From: a virus
Length of the DNA: 29,472 nt
Direction: 5' to 3' (one strand)
IMG/VR virus record: IMGVR_UViG_3300027668_000067
Location: 1 to 29,472 of that record
Shown here: positions 13,513 to 17,385 of the stretch, one piece after another
Layout: each line of letters starts with the position of its first letter
How positions within the stretch are numbered: position 1 is the stretch's first letter
The notes under the pieces: model-generated
The model's input: the letters and a program-made list of their open reading frames with translations, nothing else
Databases searched by the model: none
Told to the model about the DNA's origin: nothing
Made by a program: the position numbers and the translations under genes

Positions 13513-13616
13513 AGTTTGTATCTCCAATTAGGATTTAGTTTTATCCAGCAAGCTGCACAAATGTACAGCCCCCTGTCTTTTACATCAGCTACTTTGCCAC
13601 AGCTACACTTAACCAT
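13509..13616 (-). CDS. 35-aa zinc-ribbon micro-protein
   Basis: ATG 13616 directly follows the stop of the 204-aa gene and the TGA overlaps the coiled-coil ATG. Cysteines at 4, 6, 20 and 23 (VKCSCGK ... YICAACW) form C-x1-C-x13-C-x2-C, a minimal zinc ribbon, with a basic C-terminus (KLNPNWRYKL). Tight tiling and ordered cysteines argue that it is coding. Function is unknown. Confidence 0.6.
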   Translation of the reverse strand: MVKCSCGKVADVKDRGLYICAACWIKLNPNWRYKL

Positions 13617-14231
13617 CTATTCGCCTATCAAGTAGCTATAGTGTACTTCACTTACATGGTAAGCATCTTTCCACTTAGTAGATTTAGTAGCTAGGAAACT
13701 ACACCAGCTATTCCATAGATTTTCTGTGCCATATTCATGACATATCTGTACATAGTTCCTAACCTTTTTCTTGTTAGCTTCTAAACCCTTTGTAGTCTTA
13801 GGATTTTTAAGCAGTACAAATTCTTTAGCATCTAAACTATACATCTTTAAGTTATGGCTATCCATGCATCCAACTAAACCTGCTGTTAACTGACACATAA
13901 ATCCTGCTTTAGCCATACCTAATCCATCAACTCGAAGGAATATTTTCATCAGGCTCATAGCTTTACTAGCATCTGTCTTACTGCTATTAATAACAGCCAT
14001 AACTTGAGCATACATCTTATGCTTGTTAGCTTGTAAGTAAGTGTAAGTTTTCTTTTTACCTCCCCAAAGGGACTTAGCTTCTAATCTATTAGCACGAACA
14101 TCTACTAACTGTTTACCTATATTTAACCACGGCTGTCTGATACTAAGGACGGTCATTAAAGCTACATCAGCTAAATTATCTGCTGATACCTGTGAGTAAG
14201 CTTGAACTGCTGTTGCATGAATTTTGTACAT
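13617..14231 (-). CDS. Unknown protein with helix-hairpin-helix/glycosylase-like segment
   Basis: 204 residues, basic. No family is certain. Residues 99-124 (LRVDGLGMAKAGFMCQL, then TAGLVGCMDSH) resemble the helix-hairpin-helix and following Asp of HhH-GPD DNA glycosylases (L-x-G-x-G-x-x-x-A ... V-D-T-H), with D124 in the place of the catalytic aspartate. The lysine spacing differs from endonuclease III and no iron-sulphur cysteine cluster follows. It may therefore be a DNA-binding relative rather than an active glycosylase. It is the first gene behind the promoter at 14262-14290, so it heads a second early transcript. The fold is inferred from pattern only. Confidence 0.6.
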   Translation of the reverse strand: MYKIHATAVQAYSQVSADNLADVALMTVLSIRQPWLNIGKQLVDVRANRLEAKSLWGGKKKTYTYLQANKHKMYAQVMAVINSSKTDASKAMSLMKIFLRVDGLGMAKAGFMCQLTAGLVGCMDSHNLKMYSLDAKEFVLLKNPKTTKGLEANKKKVRNYVQICHEYGTENLWNSWCSFLATKSTKWKDAYHVSEVHYSYLIGE

Positions 14232-14261
14232 AAAACACCTCGTTTGTTTTTGACGTTTTCA

Positions 14262-14290
14262 AAGCTACAGGGAAGTCGATCAATTGTCAA
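14262..14290 (-). promoter_or_regulatory. Leftward promoter, copy 2 of the duplicated element
   Basis: Minus strand TTGACA (14290-14285), 17-base spacer, TAGCTT (14267-14262). The -10 box continues into TAGCTTTGAAAACGTCAAAA, and a 21-base block (14248-14268) is identical to one in the promoter at 15913. Inside it TTTGA-AAACG-TCAAA (about 14249-14263) is an inverted repeat covering the expected start site, as an operator would. Confidence 0.7.
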
Positions 14291-14329
14291 CCGCTTTCCC
14301 TGTGCATTATGCTGTTGTGAAAGAGCGCA

Positions 14330-14446
14330 TCATATGTCATACAACACAAGTAACTCTAACAGGGACAGCGATGTATAGCAAACAATCGCAATAAATATAA
14401 GCTCCGATACTTTAGTTATCAATAAATTACTATTAAACTTTCTCAT
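14330..14446 (-). CDS. 38-aa membrane micro-protein (putative)
   Basis: ATG 14446 has GGAG at 6-base spacing inside the end of the 62-aa gene and terminates at TGA 14330. After MRKFNSNLLITKVSE comes a strongly hydrophobic stretch (LIFIAIVCYTSLSLLELLVL) suited to one membrane span. It lies just upstream of the promoter at 14285. Function is unknown. Confidence 0.5.
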   Translation of the reverse strand: MRKFNSNLLITKVSELIFIAIVCYTSLSLLELLVLYDI

Positions 14447-14618
14447 TTTCTACTCCAAATATTCTATTAGTCATAGTTTTGTCAGCTATTGTTGCGCTAA
14501 CATCTATCAAATCCATTAAAATTCTACGGTCATTGTGATCAATGTTTAAGTTATATACCCAATCGTATAAACCTTTAAAGGTTTTTATATTATTTACATT
14601 AACTTCAGATAGTTTCAT
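14433..14618 (-). CDS. Hypothetical protein (61 aa)
   Basis: Best start is ATG 14618 (MKLSEVNVNNIKTFKGLYDW), with an alternative ATG two codons earlier. The protein is a mainly helical, hydrophilic small protein ending in SATIADKTMTNRIFGVENEK. It overlaps the preceding gene by about 14 bases. Its DNA includes a 14-base palindrome AACCTTTAAAGGTT at 14571-14584, possibly by chance. No family is recognised. Confidence 0.6.
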   Translation of the reverse strand: MKLSEVNVNNIKTFKGLYDWVYNLNIDHNDRRILMDLIDVSATIADKTMTNRIFGVENEKV

Positions 14619-14850
14619 TATCATATCTCCACTCTAAGTTAAACACTGAAGGGAAGAACTCTCTATTCCAATCTGAACGCTTTAAATCTTGAACCCATAC
14701 CCTCCCAGTACTACTAGGTTTATGAGGCGGTGAACCCCCCATAACTATCCATGTATCACTACTAGTGCTACTAGTTACTAGCTCTCTGTCATCTACTGGT
14801 AGCCCTGTTTTTTGATGCACTAAAGTATAGCCCTGCTTTATAATAGTCAT
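14605..14850 (-). CDS. Hypothetical protein (81 aa)
   Basis: Begins MTIIKQGYTLVHQKTGLPVD, then a serine/threonine-rich linker (VTSSTSSDTWIVMGGSPPHK) and WVQDLKRSDWNREFFPSVF. The pattern of short strands around conserved-looking Gly, Trp and Pro suggests a small beta barrel (SH3-like), an impression only. The ATG overlaps the stop of the 76-aa gene. Function is unknown. Confidence 0.65.
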   Translation of the reverse strand: MTIIKQGYTLVHQKTGLPVDDRELVTSSTSSDTWIVMGGSPPHKPSSTGRVWVQDLKRSDWNREFFPSVFNLEWRYDNETI

Positions 14851-15080
14851 TATACTATTCCTTTTAATTTATTATTTAATCTATCTAATTCTAAAACCAG
14901 AGACTCAAGGCTTCCATCATGCTTATAGATATGTATATCCTTTTTCTTCCGGTCATAGTAACAACATTCTATCTCATCTTTTATCTCTGATAAATCATAT
15001 GATCCGAACTCATCATACCAGTTCTCATCACCTGTTAATTCTATATCTGATAGTACATATAAAGTATAATAATTTTTCAT
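14850..15080 (-). CDS. Hypothetical acidic protein (76 aa)
   Basis: Starts MKNYYTLYVLSDIELTGDEN and has an acidic middle (YDLSEIKDEIECCYYDRKKK) and a helical end (LVLELDRLNNKLKGIV). The sequence around its start (GAGGTGACAGC before ATGAAAAAT) closely resembles that of the next gene upstream, suggesting a duplicated ribosome site. The ATG overlaps the previous stop by 4 bases. Function is unknown. Confidence 0.65.
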   Translation of the reverse strand: MKNYYTLYVLSDIELTGDENWYDEFGSYDLSEIKDEIECCYYDRKKKDIHIYKHDGSLESLVLELDRLNNKLKGIV

Positions 15081-15292
15081 GCTGTCACCTCATCTAAATT
15101 ATGGAGGGGGTGCTTAACATATTCCACCTGATCGTAAGCTATGCCGTTAGCAACCCTAACAGCGTTTTCAAAGCCATAAACTGTGCAAATAAACTCTGAA
15201 TTATTACCGTCCTCATCTTGCCAATATAGGCAATGTTGAGCTGATTTAGTGCCATACACTACCGATATTGTATTATGAATGATATTTTTCAT
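15077..15292 (-). CDS. Hypothetical protein (71 aa)
   Basis: Starts MKNIIHNTISVVYGTKSAQH and continues CLYWQDEDGNNSEFICTVYG, then FENAVRVANGIAYDQVEYVK. The strand-strand-helix pattern with an acidic turn is typical of small phage alpha/beta proteins, but no family is recognised. It is preceded by GAGGTTACAGC and lies just beyond the hairpin at 15339-15352. Confidence 0.65.
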   Translation of the reverse strand: MKNIIHNTISVVYGTKSAQHCLYWQDEDGNNSEFICTVYGFENAVRVANGIAYDQVEYVKHPLHNLDEVTA

Positions 15293-15338
15293 TATGCTGT
15301 AACCTCACCTATAAATTATATTATTAATAGAAATTAAA

Positions 15339-15352
15339 CGCCATCCTTGGCG
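15339..15352 (-). terminator. Short hairpin with imperfect U-run after the first early gene
   Basis: CGCCA-AGGA-TGGCG on the minus strand followed by TTTAATTTCTATT, 17 bases beyond the stop of the 160-aa gene. A 5-bp GC-rich stem with a broken T tract suggests a partial terminator that would make the first gene more abundant than those downstream. Confidence 0.5.
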
Positions 15353-15369
15353 ATGATTATAATTCTATT

Positions 15370-15852
15370 TTACTTGCTCAGGATAGCTAGGATCGCATCG
15401 AGCTTCGAGTCAACCTCTGAAACTTTATTCTCAAGGTCAGTGATCCGGCCATTCATCTTCATAGCTACGCTATTTATTGGGGCAGATTTCTTCGGTGCAG
15501 CCTTCGGCTTCTTAACATCTAAAGCTATCTCGGCTTGCTCAACCGTTTGAGCCTTCGGCTTGACTTTCTTAACAGCCTTCGGCTTGACTTTCTTAGCAGC
15601 CTTCGGCTTTCGGATCAATGAAAGGAACTGAACTGGTACAACCTGATGCTCTCTGAAGTCACTGACTTCACCGTGAGTCATGTAAGAATCCTGATCGCCA
15701 TAGAATTTATTAATCACGGCGTTAAAAACTTTAGTCAATCCGTATCTCTCCGAAGGAGAGGTTGCATGGATATTTGCAAAGTGGCAAGCCACTCCGTAGC
15801 TCTGCTTAGGGGTTGCAATTCGGTTGCTGTCGATCATTTGGAAAGCATTCAT
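15370..15852 (-). CDS. First early gene: KPKA-repeat, coiled-coil protein
   Basis: 160 residues, no recognised family. Residues 1-80 form a globular-looking part (starts MNAFQMIDSNRIATPKQSYG; includes EVSDFREHQVVPVQFLS). Residues 81-123 are a Lys-Pro-Ala linker with four KPKA units at 8-residue period (KPKAAKKV, KPKAVKKV) resembling histone H1 or TolA/FtsK-like basic linkers. Residues 133-160 are a short heptad coiled coil (ITDLENKVSEVDSKLDAILA) that would oligomerise the protein. The combination suggests a multimeric DNA-binding protein. It is the first gene behind promoter 15913-15941 and downstream of the long leader, so it is probably made very early. Function is unknown. Confidence 0.8.
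   Translation of the reverse strand: MNAFQMIDSNRIATPKQSYGVACHFANIHATSPSERYGLTKVFNAVINKFYGDQDSYMTHGEVSDFREHQVVPVQFLSLIRKPKAAKKVKPKAVKKVKPKAQTVEQAEIALDVKKPKAAPKKSAPINSVAMKMNGRITDLENKVSEVDSKLDAILAILSK
15500..15608. repeat. Tandem GCCTTCGGCTT repeats within the first early gene
   Basis: The core GCCTTCGGCT occurs at 15500, 15551, 15575 and 15599. The last three are a 24-base tandem array (21 of 24 positions identical between 15551-15571 and 15575-15595), encoding the 8-residue KPKAxKKV unit. Such arrays expand and contract by slippage. Confidence 0.8.
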
Positions 15853-15912
15853 GTTGTATCACCTTATTTCGATTGAGGCCGAAAGTGGCCGGTTGTCGTT
15901 TTGACGTTTTCA

Positions 15913-15941
15913 AAGCTACTGGAATGCCGAAACGATGTCAA
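15913..15941 (-). promoter_or_regulatory. Leftward promoter, copy 1 of the duplicated element
   Basis: Minus strand TTGACA (15941-15936), 17-base spacer, TAGCTT (15918-15913), then TGAAAACGTCAAAA. The 21-base block 15899-15919 is identical to 14248-14268. The inverted repeat TTTGA-N5-TCAAA overlaps the predicted start site, so a repressor or activator could act here. It would drive the 160-aa gene at 15852. Confidence 0.7.
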
Positions 15942-16044
15942 CAACTTTCTAGCGCGCGATTTTACTTTGTAAAACATGCGAAGAAAGCGTGTGTGATGCA
16001 AGGCACACGAGGAAGACACTGGATGGATGAACAGTTATCGTGGG

Positions 16045-16109
16045 CGCGGTAATGATATTACTGATGCGCGATAAAGAATTTCAATGTGATCGCGGTAATG
16101 ATATTACTG
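16045..16109. repeat. Two 19-base direct repeats with internal inverted repeat
   Basis: CGCGGTAATGATATTACTG occurs at 16045-16063 and 16091-16109, start to start 46 bases. Each contains GTAAT-GAT-ATTAC, and flanking GCGCG sequences can extend the stem. The arrangement is iteron-like or a pair of protein-binding sites. Confidence 0.8.
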
Positions 16110-16130
16110 CGCGGATGAGCAACGACCATT

Positions 16131-16147
16131 AAGACTTTTAAAGTCTT
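16131..16147. repeat. 17-base palindrome, copy 1
   Basis: AAGACTTTTAAAGTCTT: perfect 8-base arms around a central T. Identical copy at 16418-16434 and one-base variant at 16364-16380. Confidence 0.85.
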
Positions 16148-16152
16148 TAAAG

Positions 16153-16229
16153 CGCGAGAGTGAATTAATTTGAAGCCGTCTTTCCCTTCGGGAAGGTAAT
16201 CTTCAAAGGTTTTTTGGTTATCTCTCGCG
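16153..16229 (+). terminator. Nested multi-stem structure with T6 tract
   Basis: Three nested inverted repeats: CGCGAGAG/CTCTCGCG (16153-16160 with 16222-16229), TTTGAAG/CTTCAAA (16169-16175 with 16201-16207) and CTTTCCC/GGGAAGG around TTC (from about 16180). The middle stem is followed by GG and T6 (16210-16215), the form of a rightward intrinsic terminator; the outer stem then closes over the T tract, so the two folds may compete. No rightward promoter was found for it to serve. Confidence 0.55.
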
Positions 16230-16267
16230 GGTGATAATCAGAGATTATTTAATCTGCTAAGTCTCTG

Positions 16268-16305
16268 AAATCCTTTAGGATTTTTAAAGAGATTCTAAAG
16301 AATCT
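16268..16305. repeat. Pair of small adjacent hairpins
   Basis: AAATCC-TTTA-GGATTT at 16268-16283 and AGATTC-TAAA-GAATCT at 16290-16305, both 6-bp stems with TAAA-type loops. Beyond them AAAGTCTC and AAAGTCTTC (about 16308-16325) are complementary to GAGACTTT and GAAGACTTT (about 16355-16371) in interleaved order, permitting alternative folds. Confidence 0.65.
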
Positions 16306-16363
16306 TAAAAGTCTCTAAAGTCTTCTTACTTCGTAAACCAGTGCTAAGACTCTGGAGACTTTG

Positions 16364-16380
16364 AAGACTTTAAAAGTCTT
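16364..16380. repeat. 17-base palindrome, copy 2
   Basis: AAGACTTTAAAAGTCTT: the same 8-base arms with a central A instead of T. Confidence 0.85.
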
Positions 16381-16417
16381 TATGTGGGTGATGGGCTTGA
16401 CAGGCTATAGAATCTAT

Positions 16418-16434
16418 AAGACTTTTAAAGTCTT
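16418..16434. repeat. 17-base palindrome, copy 3
   Basis: AAGACTTTTAAAGTCTT, identical to copy 1. It is followed 2 bases later by the first G7 tract. Half-related CTTTAAAG motifs recur at about 16530-16548. Confidence 0.85.
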
Positions 16435-16436
16435 TA

Positions 16437-16488
16437 GGGGGGGCAGGTGGCCATGGGGGGGTACTGGGTATATATATACATGCATATA
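16437..16488 (+). other. G-rich tract next to alternating AT tract
   Basis: Two runs of seven G (16437-16443 and 16455-16461), two GG pairs between them and GGG at 16466-16468 could fold as a G-quadruplex on the + strand. Directly after comes TATATATACATGCATATACA (16469-16488), an alternating purine-pyrimidine sequence prone to unwinding or Z-form. Structure is seen; folding is inference. Confidence 0.55.
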
Positions 16489-16636
16489 CATTTTGCAGGG
16501 GAAATGGTTGTATACTAGATAGCGCCGCAGCTTTAAAGACTTTAAAGGGTAAACAAGAAGCTTAGACACCGCTACAAAAGGCTTTAAAACGGGGAGATAG
16601 ATGAACACACATACGTGGCTACTAAATCTATGTATG

Positions 16637-16652
16637 TAACCCGGTGGGGTTA
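16637..16652 (-). other. 5'-end hairpin of the long leftward transcript
   Basis: TAACCC-CACC-GGGTTA (minus strand) sits where the promoter at 16658-16686 should start transcription (about 16651), so the RNA would begin with a 6-bp stem-loop. Such 5' hairpins protect messages from decay; alternatively it may be an operator. Confidence 0.5.
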
Positions 16653-16657
16653 ATATG

Positions 16658-16686
16658 ATTATAGGGTCGTATGAGCACTTTGTCAA
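16658..16686 (-). promoter_or_regulatory. Perfect-consensus sigma70 leftward promoter
   Basis: Minus strand TTGACA (16686-16681), 17-base spacer, TATAAT (16663-16658): all twelve consensus bases. Predicted start near 16651, giving an approximately 800-base leader before the first gene at 15852. The -10 is preceded by CCC, as in the rightward partner. Confidence 0.85.
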
Positions 16687-16716
16687 TGAACAATTAAACT
16701 ATTTACACGTATCTAC

Positions 16717-16745
16717 TTGACAACACCCCGTATTCGCCCTATAAT
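16717..16745 (+). promoter_or_regulatory. Perfect-consensus sigma70 rightward promoter for the late operon
   Basis: TTGACA (16717-16722), 17-base spacer, TATAAT (16740-16745), start near 16752, 24 bases before the terminase ATG. It is back to back with the leftward promoter, with 30 bases between the -35 boxes, so one regulator could control both. It implies that host polymerase transcribes structural genes. Confidence 0.88.
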
Positions 16746-16775
16746 GTATATATATAATAGAGAAAGACTATCATC

Positions 16776-17174
16776 ATGTCCAACAAGAAAGAACTAACAA
16801 CCAAACAAGAAGCATTTCTAGAACATCTAGTATCTTGTGGAGGGGATGCTAAGCATGCAGCAGGTCTCGCAGGCTATGCTGAGAGCAGTTACCCCGCAGT
16901 TGTTAAGGCTTTAAAGACAGAGATACTAGATGTAGCTACAAATATACTAGCGCAGAGCGCACCTAAAGCTGCTTTAAAGCTTGTAAGTATCATGGACAGT
17001 GCAGAACCTATCCCACAAGCTAACATGCGTATACAAGCAGCACAGACCATTCTAGACCGTGTAGGCTTAGGCAAGACAGATAGACTAGATGTTACCGTTA
17101 ATACTGCTGGTGGTTTGTTTATACTCCCCGCTAAAACAGAAACAGTAATAGAAGGTACTTATGAGGAGGTCTAG
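16776..17174 (+). CDS. terS: Terminase small subunit
   Basis: 132 residues. The N-terminal LTTKQEAFLEHLVSCGGDAK (7-26) and AAGLAGYAESSYPAVVKAL (28-46) are the HTH DNA-recognition domain of the Terminase_2 type, where a TxKQExFxxxxxxxGGDxxxAA pattern is characteristic. The central region (ANILAQSAPKAALKLVSIMD-like helices) would oligomerise, and the end is the presumed large-subunit contact. It recognises phage DNA and directs packaging by the large subunit encoded two genes on. First gene of the late operon, directly after the consensus promoter. Confidence 0.9.
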   Translation: MSNKKELTTKQEAFLEHLVSCGGDAKHAAGLAGYAESSYPAVVKALKTEILDVATNILAQSAPKAALKLVSIMDSAEPIPQANMRIQAAQTILDRVGLGKTDRLDVTVNTAGGLFILPAKTETVIEGTYEEV

Positions 17175-17385
17175 TAGTACTATCCCGTTTGGATACGAAC
17201 TAGATGAAGCAGACATGGCATTGCTTACTCCCGTTCCAGAGCAACTAGAAGCTCTAGATAAAGTTATACCTATGATTAGAGACCAGACCTTATCTTTACG
17301 AGAAGGTGCTTTGTTCCTAGAGTTTGAAACTGGAAGAAGTCTTTCTCACATGGGCTTAAAGAAGATAGTTGAAAAGCGAACATGA
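17161..17385 (+). CDS. Conserved small protein between terminase subunits
   Basis: 74 residues. MRRSSSTIPFGYELDEADMA then PVPEQLEALDKVIPMI and, near the C-terminus, SLREGALFLEFETGRSLSHM followed by GLKKIVEK. The last part reads as a helix-turn-helix: such IPFGYxxD...SLREGAxxLxxxTGRxISHxGLKK proteins lie just before (or fused to) the large terminase in several marine phages, as I recall. A packaging-associated DNA-binding role is inferred. The ATG overlaps the terS stop by 14 bases with AAGG upstream, and its stop overlaps the terL ATG by 4 bases. Confidence 0.8.
   Translation: MRRSSSTIPFGYELDEADMALLTPVPEQLEALDKVIPMIRDQTLSLREGALFLEFETGRSLSHMGLKKIVEKRT

Larger units (their letters stand above)
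15853..16775. other. Gene-free control region, candidate origin and regulatory hub
   Basis: About 920 bases between the divergent early and late operons contain no believable gene. In order it holds a leftward promoter (15913-15941), two 19-base direct repeats with internal hairpins (16045, 16091), a 17-base palindrome repeated three times (16131, 16364, 16418), a nested hairpin with T6 (16153-16229), more hairpins (16268-16305), a G-rich block with two G7 tracts (16437-16468), an alternating TATATATACATGCATATACA tract (16469-16488), and two divergent consensus promoters (16658-16686 and 16717-16745). AT-rich, structured DNA between divergent operons is where phage origins and master promoters are usually found; origin function is inference. 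Confidence 0.6.

Noticed and set aside
15860-15976. Leftward 36-codon frame across the promoter at 15913-15941
   Set aside because: It would place the promoter inside coding sequence and lacks a ribosome site; the peptide looks random.
15813-16052. Rightward 79-codon open frame
   Set aside because: It overlaps the start of the 160-aa early gene and the duplicated leftward promoter on the other strand; cysteine/arginine-rich shadow composition and no ribosome site.
16397-16420. TTGACA at 16397 as another rightward promoter
   Set aside because: No acceptable -10 box at 16-18 bases; the TATA-like sequences nearby are at wrong spacing.
16131-16434. CRISPR array
   Set aside because: The repeated palindromes are only three, irregularly spaced, 17 bases long and without uniform unique spacers or cas genes.
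16550-16650. tRNA-like sequence in the control region
   Set aside because: Small hairpins are present, but no cloverleaf, T-arm consensus or acceptor stem could be drawn.
16414-16686. Leftward 90-codon open frame in the control region
   Set aside because: Its start codons fall within the -35/-10 region of the consensus leftward promoter, it runs through the palindrome and G-rich tract, its composition is unlike neighbouring proteins, and no ribosome site is seen.
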